From Zoogloeaceae bacterium (lineage in GTDB: Bacteria; Pseudomonadota; Gammaproteobacteria; Burkholderiales; Rhodocyclaceae): a stretch of 64,000 bases of DNA. The position numbers were made by a program, and so were the translations under genes. This document shows positions 7,559 through 20,413 of the stretch, in pieces (the first letter of the stretch is position 1; each line of letters opens with the position of its first letter). The stretch is taken from assembly GCA_031277315.1 (NCBI GenBank), contig JAITMP010000030.1, positions 1 to 64,000 on the forward strand, given 5' to 3'. Under the pieces are notes generated by a model. That model made no database searches, was not told where the DNA came from, and saw only the letters and a list, made by a program, of their open reading frames with translations.

Positions 7559-8083
7559 TCAGGCCGCTGCCATGCGCACCGGGCGCACCTCGAACGTCAG
7601 GTTCGCCAGATCGCCGAGAATCCAGGTTGCCGCCGGCGCGCCAAGGCCGGCCACCGTGCCCGGATTCACCAGCCAGGTGGCGCCGCCCATGATGTTCGCC
7701 TGCCGCGCCACTTCCGGCTGGTGGCTGTGGCCGTAGCAGACCAGATCGTAATCGCCGGTGCACGCCACGGCGCGGCCATAGTGCGGATAGTGCACCAGAA
7801 AGATTTTTTTGCCGGCCAGTTCGATCGAAGCGTCGCCGCCGTGATAGCGCAGCAGGCCGTTCGATTCCGTCGCCATCCGGCTGATGGAGGTGAAATCGCC
7901 GAAGTTGTTGCCGTGGATGACATGGATCGGCAAGCCGAGTTCGAGCAGCGGTTTCAGCGTGCTCGGGCCGATGATGTCGCCGCAGTGGAGCACCGCCCCG
8001 GCGCCGAGCGCCTTGGCTTCCCCGGCGGCGGCGGCCAGCATGGGGCCGCGGTCGTGGCTGTCGGAAACGATGCAGATTTTCAT
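7559..8083 (-). CDS. YfcE/MJ0936-type metallophosphoesterase
   Basis: A 174-residue calcineurin-like phosphodiesterase with the metal-binding motifs D-x-H (SDSHD), GD (HCGDIIG), GN (IHGNNFGD) and GHSH (CYGHSHQPE). Small enzymes of this family hydrolyse phosphodiesters with two metal ions; the natural substrate is usually unknown. The start is the ATG at 8083, immediately before the conserved KICIVSDSHD; the longer frame adds 14 residues outside the family fold. It lies 10 bp downstream of the next leftward gene, so the two probably share a transcript. Confidence 0.88.
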   Translation of the reverse strand: MKICIVSDSHDRGPMLAAAAGEAKALGAGAVLHCGDIIGPSTLKPLLELGLPIHVIHGNNFGDFTSISRMATESNGLLRYHGGDASIELAGKKIFLVHYPHYGRAVACTGDYDLVCYGHSHQPEVARQANIMGGATWLVNPGTVAGLGAPAATWILGDLANLTFEVRPVRMAAA

Positions 8084-8093
8084 GGCGGGGTTG

Positions 8094-8489
8094 TTAGACA
8101 AGCAGCGGCCCGTGATAGCTGTCATCCGCGCCCAGCCCCGGATTGGACAAAATGGCGCGGCGCTTCACCTCGTGATCGACTTGCAACTGGAGCAGGTTGC
8201 GCACGCAGTCTTCAATGACATCGTAATCCTGCTCGCCGATGCGGTATTGCTGGTTTTCGGTGTAGAAGAAATAGGAGCGGTAACGCCGCGCCGCCAGCTT
8301 GCAAACGGCGAACTGCACGTTGCGCTCGTTCCAGTACAGGCCCGGCACGATGGTTAGCTCCGCCGAACCGGGCGTCAGGCGCACCTCGATCTCGGTGTCC
8401 TCCAGCGCGACCAGTTGGCCGTAACGGTAAATCATGGCGGCCTCGACGGCGCGCCGTTCCTGTGCATCGAATGCGGGAATATCGCTCAT
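8094..8489 (-). CDS. Hypothetical protein, 131 residues
   Basis: A soluble 131-residue protein starting MSDIPAFDAQERRAVEAAMI. No signal peptide, membrane segment or recognised catalytic motif is seen; the middle contains an aromatic-rich stretch (LAARRYRSYFFYTENQQYRI). The family is not recognised. It is placed directly upstream of the phosphoesterase on the same strand, with a 10-bp gap. Third-position GC is like its neighbours, which supports real coding. The start is chosen at ATG 8489, since the upstream extension does not read like protein. Confidence 0.65.
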   Translation of the reverse strand: MSDIPAFDAQERRAVEAAMIYRYGQLVALEDTEIEVRLTPGSAELTIVPGLYWNERNVQFAVCKLAARRYRSYFFYTENQQYRIGEQDYDVIEDCVRNLLQLQVDHEVKRRAILSNPGLGADDSYHGPLLV

Positions 8490-8679
8490 CGGAAAGCCGG
8501 TGGAAGTGAAAGCGTTGATGAATATCCGTCGCCAGCTTACCCCATAAGCCAACGCTTCCACCGGCGCTTATGCGCGAATAAAAATATTTCACTTCGGGCG
8601 CATGGGCCGGTTTCGCCGCCATGCCCGCCTCAAGCTGTCCGGCGGACGCACGATACGCTTCGGCAGTAAAATCACGTTC

Positions 8680-9132
8680 ATGGAGCGCATCTGGAAACCC
8701 GACGTGACCGTGGCCGCCGTCATCGAGCGCGACGGTCGCTTTTTGCTGGTGGAGGAGGAGACGGACGACGGCGTCCGCTTCAACCAGCCGGCGGGGCATC
8801 TCGAAGACGGCGAATCGCTGCTCGACGCGGCGACGCGCGAAACGCTGGAGGAAACGGCGCACCGCTTCACGCCGGAGTATCTGATCGGTATTTACCAGTG
8901 GCGCCGTCCGGCGCGGAACATGGTTTATCTGCGCTTTGCTTTCGGCGGACGGCTGCGCGGCGTCGAAGCCGGACGGGCGCTGGATTACGGCATCCTGCGC
9001 GCCCTCTGGCTGACGCCGGAGGAGATTGCCGCCGAGCGCGAGCGGCATCGCAGCCCGCTCGTGATGCGCTGCATCGAGGATTATCTGGCGGGCCGGCGGT
9101 ATGGCCTGGAAGCGATCAGATACCATGAATGA
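8680..9132 (+). CDS. nudJ: NUDIX hydrolase, NudJ-like
   Basis: A 150-residue Nudix protein that should hydrolyse nucleoside di/triphosphates or HMP-PP, as NudJ does. The Nudix box GHLEDGESLLDAATRETLEE keeps all catalytic glutamates, but the following Gly of the consensus is Ala (EETAH). The start is ATG 8680, before MERIWKPDVTVAAVIE. A TAAAAT at 8667-8672 is so close that the mRNA may have almost no leader. It precedes mnmA by 39 bp, the same order as nudJ-mnmA in E. coli, which supports the NudJ call. Confidence 0.88.
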   Translation: MERIWKPDVTVAAVIERDGRFLLVEEETDDGVRFNQPAGHLEDGESLLDAATRETLEETAHRFTPEYLIGIYQWRRPARNMVYLRFAFGGRLRGVEAGRALDYGILRALWLTPEEIAAERERHRSPLVMRCIEDYLAGRRYGLEAIRYHE

Positions 9133-9171
9133 GAAGCCGCCGCCGTCCGGCGCCGGCAAGCGGGAATGCGC

Positions 9172-10263
9172 ATGAAAAACAATACAGTCGTGGTTGGCAT
9201 GTCGGGCGGGGTGGATTCTTCCGTCGCGGCGATGCTGCTCAAACAACAAGGCTGGCGGGTGGTCGGCCTGTTCATGAAGAACTGGGAAGATGACGACGAC
9301 GGCGAATACTGCTCCTCGCGCCAGGATCTCATCGACGTCGCCGCCGTGTGCGACATTCTCGGCATCGACCTCGAAGTCGTGAACTTTTCCGCCGAATACA
9401 AGGAGCGCGTCTTCAGCGCCTTCCTGCGCGAATATCAAGCCGGCCGCACACCGAATCCCGATGTGCTGTGCAATGCCGAGATCAAGTTCAAGGCGTTTCT
9501 CGATCACGCGCTGACGCTGGGCGCGGAGAAAATCGCCACCGGCCACTACGCCCAGGTGCGCGAGACGGCAACCGAAACCAGCGCCGAATTCCAGCTTCTC
9601 AAGGCCGAAGACGGCACCAAGGATCAAAGCTATTTTCTCTATCGCCTGAATCAGGCGCAGTTGGCGAAAACGCTGTTTCCCCTCGGCCAGATTTACAAAC
9701 GCGAAGTCAGGCGAATGGCGGCGCAAGCCGGCCTGCCGAATTCCGCCAAAAAAGATTCAACCGGCATCTGCTTCATCGGCGAGCGGCCCTTCAAGGAATT
9801 TCTCGAACGCTATCTTCCGCGCCGGCCCGGCGAGATTCGCGCGCTGGAGAGCGACCGGCGCCTGGGCGAACACCACGGCCTCATGTACCACACGCTCGGC
9901 CAGCGCAAGGGCTTGGGCATCGGCGGGCAAAAAGACGGCGACGCCGACGCATGGTATGTCGCCGGCAAGAATCTTGAGCGGAACATTCTCTATGTCGTGC
10001 AAGGCCACGATCATCCGGCGCTGCTGGCCGACCGCCTGCAAGCCGACGACCTGTCCTGGGTCAGCGGCCGGTCGCCGCGCCCGCACTGGGTTTATACGGC
10101 CAAAACGCGTTACCGCCAGCCGGACGCCCCGTGCGAAGTAGATAGCGTCAGCGCCGACCGCTGCGAAGTGATTTTCGCCCAGCCGCAATGGGCGGTCACG
10201 CCCGGCCAAAGCGTCGCGCTCTACGACTCGAAAGTGTGTCTGGGCGGTGGCATCATCGCGTAG
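9172..10263 (+). CDS. mnmA: tRNA-specific 2-thiouridylase MnmA
   Basis: This 363-residue enzyme activates U34 of tRNA-Lys, -Glu and -Gln with ATP and inserts sulfur passed down from IscS/TusE, giving the s2U of mnm5s2U34. The PP-loop [11 protein letters not shown] is at the N-terminus; the two catalytic cysteines are in [13 protein letters not shown] and [12 protein letters not shown]. Two in-frame ATGs lie 6 nt apart; 9172 is preferred because GCGGGA is then correctly spaced, whereas it abuts 9166. It follows nudJ, and purB lies downstream after a GST gene on the other strand. Confidence 0.97.
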   Translation: MKNNTVVVGMSGGVDSSVAAMLLKQQGWRVVGLFMKNWEDDDDGEYCSSRQDLIDVAAVCDILGIDLEVVNFSAEYKERVFSAFLREYQAGRTPNPDVLCNAEIKFKAFLDHALTLGAEKIATGHYAQVRETATETSAEFQLLKAEDGTKDQSYFLYRLNQAQLAKTLFPLGQIYKREVRRMAAQAGLPNSAKKDSTGICFIGERPFKEFLERYLPRRPGEIRALESDRRLGEHHGLMYHTLGQRKGLGIGGQKDGDADAWYVAGKNLERNILYVVQGHDHPALLADRLQADDLSWVSGRSPRPHWVYTAKTRYRQPDAPCEVDSVSADRCEVIFAQPQWAVTPGQSVALYDSKVCLGGGIIA

Positions 10264-10282
10264 CCTGGCGCTGGGCGCAAAT

Positions 10283-12599
<2,317 letters not shown>

Positions 12600-12615
12600 A
12601 GCGGAAGGATTCACC

Positions 12616-12930
12616 GTGGCTTTTGCCGACAACCTGAAAAAGATGCCGGGCATCGCCCATCTCGAAGCGATCCGCCTGCTCGACGGCGAGGAGGTGATCG
12701 CCCGCATTGAGCACAAGCCAGGCCAGGTCGGCTCGCTCGCGCTCTACAATCATCTCTCCCAGATCTACGGCGCCATCACGCCGGAAGCGGCGCGCGCCGG
12801 TCTGGAACTCTACGCCGAGCACACCGAAGATGCCCGCGCCAATCCCGGCAAGCATCCCAACATCGACCGCCTGCTCGAACTCGCGCAGGGCAATCGCACC
12901 TTGCGCGTCAAGCACGTCTTCTTCGTTTGA
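12616..12930 (+). CDS. DUF2322-like conserved small protein
   Basis: A 104-residue soluble protein beginning with GTG (VAFADNLKKMPGIAHLEA), preceded by GGAAGG about 8 nt upstream. It contains KPGQVGSLALYNHL and YAEHTEDARANPGKHPNID, which recall the DUF2322 family of betaproteobacteria and Neisseria; that assignment is from memory of the family pattern and is moderate. No function is established. It lies 16 bp after purB on the same strand and is probably co-transcribed. It converges on secF. Confidence 0.75.
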   Translation: MAFADNLKKMPGIAHLEAIRLLDGEEVIARIEHKPGQVGSLALYNHLSQIYGAITPEAARAGLELYAEHTEDARANPGKHPNIDRLLELAQGNRTLRVKHVFFV

Positions 12931-12984
12931 TTTGCCTTTCCCGCCGTTGTGCGCGAGCCGCCCCGCGTGCGGCGGCGGGCGGCG

Positions 12985-13914
12985 TCAGACGACGGCTTCT
13001 TCTTTTTGCTTCTGCGGCTTGATGAACTGTTCGCGCGAGACGCCGAGCCACATCAGCAGCGGGCTGGCGACCAGCACGGAGGAGTAGATGCCGAACAGGA
13101 TGCCGATGGTGAGCGCGACGGCGAAGTAGTGCAGCACTTCGCCGCCGAAAATCAGCATCGACAGAACGGCAAGCTGGGTGCAGCCGTGGGTGATGATGGT
13201 GCGGCTGATGGTGCGGGTGATGGCGTTGTCGATGACTTCCGGGATGCTCGCCTTGCGCATCTTGCGCAGGTTTTCGCGCACGCGGTCGAAGACCACCACC
13301 GATTCGTTCACGGAATAGCCGAGCACCGCCAGCACCGCCGCCAGCACCGGCAGCGAGAATTCCCACTGGAAGAAGGCGAAAAAGCCGAGAATGATGACAA
13401 CGTCGTGAAGGTTGGCGATGATGGCGGAGACGGCGAAGCGCCACTCGAAGCGCAGCGCCAGATAGACGATGATGCCGAACACCACCAGCAGCAGGGCGAT
13501 GGCGCCATTCTCGGCCAGTTCCTTGCCGACCTGCGGCCCGACGAATTCAGCGCGCTTCACCTCGGCGCCGGCGTCGGCCTGCTGCAACACTTCCTTCACG
13601 CTTTTTCCCAAGGCGTCCGAATCCTGGCCCGGCTTGAGCGGCATGCGGATCAATACGTCGTGGCTGGTGCCGAAATTGGCGACCTGGGTGTCGGCGTAGC
13701 CGGCGCCGGCCAGCGTGGCGCGGATTTTTTCCGTGTCGGCGGCCTGCGGATAACTTGCCTCGATCAGCGTGCCGCCGGTGAACTCAACGCTGAAATGCAG
13801 CCCGCGCGTGGCGAGGAAGAACACGGCGGCAATGAAGGTGATCACGGAAATGACGTTGAACACCAGCGCATGGCGCATGAAGGGAATATCTTTGCGAATC
13901 TTGAAAAATTCCAT
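12985..13914 (-). CDS. secF: Protein translocase subunit SecF
   Basis: A 309-residue inner-membrane protein with six predicted helices and a periplasmic loop after the first. The conserved FSVEFTGGTLIE motif follows TM1, and VLGYSVNESVVVFDRVRENL lies in the TM4/TM5 region. With SecD it uses the proton gradient to pull exported proteins out of SecYEG on the periplasmic side. It is last in the leftward queA-tgt-yajC-secD-secF group, 42 bp after secD. Confidence 0.97.
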   Translation of the reverse strand: MEFFKIRKDIPFMRHALVFNVISVITFIAAVFFLATRGLHFSVEFTGGTLIEASYPQAADTEKIRATLAGAGYADTQVANFGTSHDVLIRMPLKPGQDSDALGKSVKEVLQQADAGAEVKRAEFVGPQVGKELAENGAIALLLVVFGIIVYLALRFEWRFAVSAIIANLHDVVIILGFFAFFQWEFSLPVLAAVLAVLGYSVNESVVVFDRVRENLRKMRKASIPEVIDNAITRTISRTIITHGCTQLAVLSMLIFGGEVLHYFAVALTIGILFGIYSSVLVASPLLMWLGVSREQFIKPQKQKEEAVV

Positions 13915-13956
13915 GCTGTGTTCCCTTTATTCCTCTGGTTTTCCTTGTTCGCGGGC

Positions 13957-15795
13957 TTACTTCCAGGCGACGTTGCCGATCGACAGCCCGGCCAGCTTGC
14001 GCCGGCTGCCGTAGATCAGATTCACGATACCGCGCGAGACGACCACCGCGCTGAACATCGAGGTCAGAATGCCCAGGCAATGCACGACGGCGAAGCCGCG
14101 CACCGGGCCGGAGCCGAAGATGAGCAGGGCCAGTCCGGCGATGAGCGAGGTGACGTTGGAATCGAGAATGGTCGCCCAGGCGCGGTCGTAGCCGGCGGCG
14201 ATGGCCGCCTGCGGCGTGGCGCCGTTGCGCAGTTCTTCGCGGATGCGTTCGTTGATGAGCACGTTGGCGTCGATGGCCATGCCCAGCGTCAGCGCGATGG
14301 CGGCGATGCCGGGCAGGGTGAGCGTGGCTTGCAGCATCGACAGCAGGGCGATCAGCAACAGCAGGTTGGTCGACAGCGCCAGCGCCGAGACGAGGCCGAA
14401 CAGCAGGTAATACACGCTCATGAAGGCCACGATCGCGATGAAGCCCCACAGCGTCGAGTGGAAACCCTTGGCGATGTTGTCGGCGCCCAGCGACGGGCCG
14501 ATGGTGCGCTCCTCGATGATTTTCATCGGCGCGGCCAGCGCGCCGGAGCGGATCAGGATGGCGAGGGTGTTGGTTTCCTCCGTGGTGAACGAGCCGGTGA
14601 TCTGGAAGCGGCTGGAAAACTCGCCCTGAATCGTCGCCACCGAAATCGCCTCGCCCTTGTCGCGCTCGAAGAGGATGATCGCCATGCGCTTTTTGAGGTT
14701 CTCGCGCGTCACGTCGCGCATGATGCGGCCGCCGGCGGCGTCGAGGTTCACCGACACGGCGGGCCGGTGATCCTGATCGAAGGTGGCATCGGCGCCGCTG
14801 AAGCGGTCGCCGGTGAGCACGACCTGTTTTTTCATCGGAATCTGCGTCACGCCGCCGTCCCGCAGCCGCTCGGGGAACACGTCCACTCCGTCCGTCGCGC
14901 CGGAGGCCAGCGCGGCTTCGTCGACCAGGCGCACTTCCAGCGTCGCCGTGCGGCCGATGATTTCCTTGGCAATGGTGGGGTCCTGCACGCCGGGCAACTG
15001 AACGACGATGCGGTCGGCGCCCTGCTGCTGGATCACCGGCTCGGCGACGCCGAGTTCGTTGACCCGTTTGCTCAGGGTGGCGATGTTCTGCCGCAGCGCG
15101 GACTCCTGAATGCTTTTTTCGGCTTGCGGCCTGAGCGTGCCGGTGAGCGTGAAGTCGGCGCCGTCCTGCCCCGGCGTGAGCAGCAATTCGCCCTGGCTGT
15201 TGTCGAGCGCGGCGCGAGCCTTGTCGCGCGTCTCGGCGTCGCGGAACTTGATGACGATGGCGTCGCGCGCGCGGCTGATGCCGCCGTGGCGGATGTTCTT
15301 GTCGCGCAACTGGCTGCGCAAGTCGGCGGCGGTCGAATCGAGGCGCTTGGAGAGCGCGCCCTGCATATCCACCTGGAACAGGAAATGCACGCCGCCGCGC
15401 AGATCGAGGCCGAGATACATCGGCAGCGCGCCGATGCGGGTCAGCCAGGTCGGCGAAGCCGAGAGCAGGTTCAGCGCGACGCTGTAGGACGGATCGGCCG
15501 GGTCCGGATTCAGCGCCTTTTCGACGATGTCGCGGGCCTTCATCTGCGTGTCGGTGTCGGCGAGGCGGACGCGGATGCTGTTGGCGTCGGAGAACAGCCC
15601 GGTGTGGGCGATGCCGGCGGTTTCCAGCGTGTCCCGAATCTGGCTGAGCAGGGCGGCGTCGACCTTGACCGTGGTCTTGATGCTGGCAACCTGAACCGCC
15701 GGCACTTCACCGTAGAAGTTGGGCAGGGTGTAGAGCAGGCCGATGACCAGCGCGACGGCGATGAGGAGATATTTCCAGAGCGGATAACGGTTCAT
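13957..15795 (-). CDS. secD: Protein translocase subunit SecD
   Basis: A 612-residue RND-like membrane protein. TM1 is at residues 7-25, followed by the large periplasmic region with LGLDLRGGVHFLFQVD (P1 head start), and five more helices at the C-terminus with GMAIDANVLINERIREEL. It partners SecF and YajC to complete export at the translocon. Length fits the family. It begins 88 bp after the yajC stop. Confidence 0.97.
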   Translation of the reverse strand: MNRYPLWKYLLIAVALVIGLLYTLPNFYGEVPAVQVASIKTTVKVDAALLSQIRDTLETAGIAHTGLFSDANSIRVRLADTDTQMKARDIVEKALNPDPADPSYSVALNLLSASPTWLTRIGALPMYLGLDLRGGVHFLFQVDMQGALSKRLDSTAADLRSQLRDKNIRHGGISRARDAIVIKFRDAETRDKARAALDNSQGELLLTPGQDGADFTLTGTLRPQAEKSIQESALRQNIATLSKRVNELGVAEPVIQQQGADRIVVQLPGVQDPTIAKEIIGRTATLEVRLVDEAALASGATDGVDVFPERLRDGGVTQIPMKKQVVLTGDRFSGADATFDQDHRPAVSVNLDAAGGRIMRDVTRENLKKRMAIILFERDKGEAISVATIQGEFSSRFQITGSFTTEETNTLAILIRSGALAAPMKIIEERTIGPSLGADNIAKGFHSTLWGFIAIVAFMSVYYLLFGLVSALALSTNLLLLIALLSMLQATLTLPGIAAIALTLGMAIDANVLINERIREELRNGATPQAAIAAGYDRAWATILDSNVTSLIAGLALLIFGSGPVRGFAVVHCLGILTSMFSAVVVSRGIVNLIYGSRRKLAGLSIGNVAWK

Positions 15796-15883
15796 GGCGC
15801 GATACGGGGCAAAGCGGCTCCAGTGTCCGGTGCGGTGTTCAGCATTTGGCGTTCAGCGTTTTCAGCGCGCGGCGCGGAAAAAA

Positions 15884-16213
15884 TCAGAGCGCCTTCAGGG
15901 TGCCCTTCGGCAGGATGGTCGTGACGGCGTTCTTCTGCACCGAGATCTCGACGTTTTCCGCGATCTCAAGGCCGACATAGGCTTCGCCCACCTTGGTGAC
16001 GCGCCCGGCGATGCCGCCGTTGATGAGCACCTCGTCGCCTTTCTGCATGGCTTCGACCATCGCCTTGTGTTCCTTGGCGCGCTTCATCTGCGGGCGGATC
16101 ATGAGGAACCACAGGACGACGAACATCAGGATGATGGGCAGCATGCCCATCAGGGTGCCGCCCGCGTCGCCGGCGGCGGGGGCGGCTTGCGCCCAAGCGT
16201 TGGAAATCAGCAC
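15884..16213 (-). CDS. yajC: Preprotein translocase subunit YajC
   Basis: A 109-residue single-pass membrane protein. The helix is at about residues 20-40 (TLMGMLPIILMFVVLWFLMI), followed by the family signature RPQMKRAKEHKAMVEAMQKGD and the loop GGIAGRVTKVGEAYVGLEI. YajC is an accessory of SecDF-YidC. Its place between tgt and secD is the conserved order. Confidence 0.97.
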   Translation of the reverse strand: MLISNAWAQAAPAAGDAGGTLMGMLPIILMFVVLWFLMIRPQMKRAKEHKAMVEAMQKGDEVLINGGIAGRVTKVGEAYVGLEIAENVEISVQKNAVTTILPKGTLKAL

Positions 16214-16279
16214 GTGTCTCTCCGTGGGTGGTTTTGAAAAGCGTGGAATTATAACAGCTTGGCGATTCGCCTCAGCCCG

Positions 16280-17612
<1,333 letters not shown>

Positions 17613-17615
17613 GGG

Positions 17616-18695
17616 TCATGTGCATGAATGCGCGTCGGCGCGGCGCGGGATCAGCATGGCGTCGCCGTAGCTGAAAAAACGGTAGCGTTCGGCTACCGCG
17701 TGCGCGTAAGCCCGACGCAGGTTTTCCAGGCCGCCGAAAGCGGAAACCAGCATCAGCAGGGTCGATTTCGGCAAGTGAAAATTGGTGATGAGCGCGTCCG
17801 CGCCGCGAAAGCGGAAGCCGGGCAGGATGAACAGTCCGGTTTCGCTTTCGCCCGCCGTGATGTCCCCCGCTTCATTTTCCTGCGCGGCGGACTCCAGCGC
17901 GCGCAGGCTGGTGGTGCCGACAGCCACGATGCGGTCGCCCCGCGCCCGCGCGGCGGCGACGGCGGCGGCGGTTGCGGCGGGAATCGCGTAGCGTTCGCGG
18001 TGCATGCGGTGACGGCTCAAATCATTTTCCCGCACCGGCTGGAAGGTGCCGGCCCCGACGTGCAGCGTCAGCCAGGCGAAGCCGACGCCTTGCGCGCGCA
18101 GGGCGTCCATGAGCGCGGCATCGAAATGCAGCCCGGCGGTCGGCGCGGCGACCGAGCCGCGATGGCGCGCATACACCGTTTGATAGCGCGCCTCATCGGC
18201 GGCGTCCGGCGGGCGCTGAATGTAGGGCGGCAGCGGCAGCGCGCCGTGCCGTTCGAGCAGATCGGCGAGGTCTTCCGGGCCGGGGAAGCGGAGGAGGAAG
18301 AAATCGCCCTCGCGCCCCATCACACGGACATCCAGCGCGCCCGCCAGCGTGAGCCGGCTGCCGGGTTTCGGCGCATGGCTGGCGCGAATCTGCGCCAGCG
18401 CGTCGTGGCGGCCGAGCGGACGCTCGATCAGCACTTCCACCTGACCGCCGCTGTCCTTCACGCCGCGCAGCCGGGCATGGAGTACGCGCGTGTCGTTGAA
18501 CACCAGCAGATCGCCCGCATGCAGATAGCGCCCGATGTCGGCAAAGCGCCGGTCTTCCAGCTTCGCCCCGTCCGCCACCAGCAGACGGCTGGCGCTGCGC
18601 TCCGGCAGGGGGCACTGGGCGATCAGCGCGGGCGGCAGGTCGTAGTCGAAATCGGCGAGGGAGGGGGGCACTTGAAGCGGCATTTGAAGCGGCAT
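17616..18695 (-). CDS. queA: S-adenosylmethionine:tRNA ribosyltransferase-isomerase
   Basis: A 359-residue enzyme that moves the ribosyl part of SAM onto preQ1-tRNA to make epoxyqueuosine. Family motifs include [62 protein letters not shown] and [17 protein letters not shown]. The start is uncertain: ATG 18695 gives [13 protein letters not shown], where MPLQ is duplicated by a 12-bp tandem repeat; ATG 18683 or TTG 18701 are alternatives. No clear ribosome site is visible. It is first of the leftward queA-tgt-yajC-secDF group. Confidence 0.96.
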   Translation of the reverse strand: MPLQMPLQVPPSLADFDYDLPPALIAQCPLPERSASRLLVADGAKLEDRRFADIGRYLHAGDLLVFNDTRVLHARLRGVKDSGGQVEVLIERPLGRHDALAQIRASHAPKPGSRLTLAGALDVRVMGREGDFFLLRFPGPEDLADLLERHGALPLPPYIQRPPDAADEARYQTVYARHRGSVAAPTAGLHFDAALMDALRAQGVGFAWLTLHVGAGTFQPVRENDLSRHRMHRERYAIPAATAAAVAAARARGDRIVAVGTTSLRALESAAQENEAGDITAGESETGLFILPGFRFRGADALITNFHLPKSTLLMLVSAFGGLENLRRAYAHAVAERYRFFSYGDAMLIPRRADAHSCT

Positions 18696-18739
18696 ATGCA
18701 AAGAGGGCGTTTGAGCGGCGTTTGAATTGCGTTTGATTC
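18672..18739. repeat. Short tandem repeats at the queA 5' end
   Basis: Two adjacent sets are seen: a 12-bp unit TTGAAGCGGCAT, twice in a row within the first queA codons, and an 11-bp unit beginning GCGTTTGA, three times at 18707, 18718 and 18729. They account for the duplicated MPLQ at the QueA N-terminus. Confidence 0.75.
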
Positions 18740-18831
18740 GATGGCGCCGGATGCGGGATAATACCGGCGCTTTTTCAGCCCGCCATTTTACGCGGGTTGG
18801 CTTCTCTCAAACGCCGCAAGGCGCATCCCGG

Positions 18832-18918
18832 GCCGGGATGGCGGAATTGGTAGACGCAGCGGACTCAAAATCCGCCGCTGGAAACAGTGTGGGGGTTCGA
18901 CTCCCCCTCCCGGCACCA
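18832..18918 (+). tRNA. tRNA-Leu (anticodon CAA)
   Basis: An 87-nt class II tRNA: acceptor GCCGGGA/TCCCGGC, D arm GGCGGAATTGGTAGACGC, anticodon loop CTCAAAA (CAA, reads UUG), a long variable arm (CGCTGGAAACAGTG), T arm with GTTCGACTC and encoded ACCA. Confidence 0.97.
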
Positions 18919-19063
18919 TCAGGCAATTCAATTCAAATCAGTTTGGTTAGACCGCAATACCGAACGAAGCGGGCGGCTTGATGGTTGCCGGCGTCGGCGA
19001 TGATGACATGTGATAACCTGCGCGGCGAGAAGACATTGCCGGCGCGCCGCCGCCCCGACCCGC

Positions 19064-20389
19064 ATGAACGACGCCACTCAAGATTCCGCCGCCGCCGCGC
19101 AGCCGCGCATTCCGCCGTTCTGGCACAAGCTCAACGATTTCTTTTTGTTCCCGTTCCAGATGGAGCCGCTGCTGTGGAGCATCGGGCTGACGGCGCTGAG
19201 TTGTGTGGCGGTGCTGTTGATGACGGCGGGGATATTCGGCATTCTCGGCGTGCTGCCGACGTATGCATTGATTCTGTGGTGCAGCGTCTATTACAGCTTC
19301 AAGGTTGCGACCCTCGCCTCACGCGGCGTGCTGCACAGCAAGGACTACAACTACAGCATGATGGACCCGGGCTGGAAGACCCTGCCCTGGGCGCTGTTCG
19401 GCGTATTGGTTGTGTATGTGATCATCCTTGGATATGCGTTCGAGACCAGCCTGACGCTGGGTTGGCTGGCGTGGCTGGTTCTCTCACTGCTGCTGCCGGC
19501 CACGATGATGGTGCTGATTCTCACCAGAGATATATTATCCGCGCTCAACCCGCTGGCGCTGCTGTCCACCGTGGCCAGCATCGGCTGGCAATACCTGCTG
19601 CTGTGCCTGTTTCTGTTCCTGCTGCAAGGAGGCGCCTCGATCGCAGTGGCAATGCTGGAGCCTGTCGTGCCCCAGATGTTGCTGTGGCCGGCGTCCTTTT
19701 TTGCCGGCTTTTCTTTCTATTGGGTGATGGCGGCGCTGATCGGCTATGTGATGTATCAGCACCACGCGGCGCTGGGAATCGACCTGCTGCGCCAGCCCGC
19801 GGCCAAGGGCGTTTCCGCTGCCGATGCCGCCAGGGAACTGACGCGCCAGCGCGACGCCGAGGTGTCGGCGCTGGCGCGTGAGGACAACTTGCGCGAAGCC
19901 ATCAAGCTGGCGCACGAATGGGCGCGCGCCAATTACGACAGCGTGCCGGATGCGGACCGCTATCACCGCGTATTGCTGCTCGACGATCCGGCCTCGGGGC
20001 GGCTGGCGCGCCATGCGCAACGTTATCTGCCGCTGTTGTTGCAACGGCAGCAAGGCCCGCAGGCGCTGCAAGCGTTTCAGGCCGTGACGGAAAAAGTGCC
20101 CGGCTTCACGCTGGAAAAACCCGCCGACACTTTGGCCTTGGCCGAATATGCGTGGAAGCGGCACGATGCCAAGCGGGCGCTGGAGATTCTGCGCGGCTTC
20201 GACAAGCGTTATCCCGGCGCGAAGGAAATTCCGCGCGTGTATGAACTCGCCATCCGCGTTCTCAAGCAGGGTCTGGAGCGCGGCGACAAGGCGTTGCCCA
20301 TCTATCAGACGCTGGCGCGGCGCTATCCCGACCACGCGTCCACCGAGGAAGCGGCCTGGGTGCTGCGCGAAGAACTGAAGGCGGATTGA
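19064..20389 (+). CDS. Multi-spanning membrane protein with C-terminal TPR-like repeats, function unknown
   Basis: A 441-residue protein from MNDATQDSAAAAQ. The N-terminal 260 residues hold about six hydrophobic helices, some followed by cytoplasmic-looking loops (SRGVLHSKDYNYSMMDPGWK). The C-terminal 170 residues are helical repeats with TPR-like spacing (LAEYAWKRHDAKRALEILRGF, LPIYQTLARRYPDHASTEEAAWVL). The family is not recognised. The TPR-like end suggests a scaffold. It converges on a rhomboid protease gene that also carries a helical-repeat tail, 24 bp away; a link is only suggested by that. The start at 19064 is uncertain since the frame opens at 19010. Confidence 0.75.
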   Translation: MNDATQDSAAAAQPRIPPFWHKLNDFFLFPFQMEPLLWSIGLTALSCVAVLLMTAGIFGILGVLPTYALILWCSVYYSFKVATLASRGVLHSKDYNYSMMDPGWKTLPWALFGVLVVYVIILGYAFETSLTLGWLAWLVLSLLLPATMMVLILTRDILSALNPLALLSTVASIGWQYLLLCLFLFLLQGGASIAVAMLEPVVPQMLLWPASFFAGFSFYWVMAALIGYVMYQHHAALGIDLLRQPAAKGVSAADAARELTRQRDAEVSALAREDNLREAIKLAHEWARANYDSVPDADRYHRVLLLDDPASGRLARHAQRYLPLLLQRQQGPQALQAFQAVTEKVPGFTLEKPADTLALAEYAWKRHDAKRALEILRGFDKRYPGAKEIPRVYELAIRVLKQGLERGDKALPIYQTLARRYPDHASTEEAAWVLREELKAD

Positions 20390-20413
20390 GCGCCTCCGGT
20401 TTCCTCAATTTCC

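Noticed and set aside
2320..8561. aprBA, sat or dsr genes beside the qmo operon
   Set aside because: The flanking genes are thrH on one side and a phosphoesterase plus a hypothetical gene on the other.
12949..15924. 991-residue frame on the plus strand opposite secF/secD
   Set aside because: It is a GC-driven shadow frame of two certain genes and shows no domain of its own.
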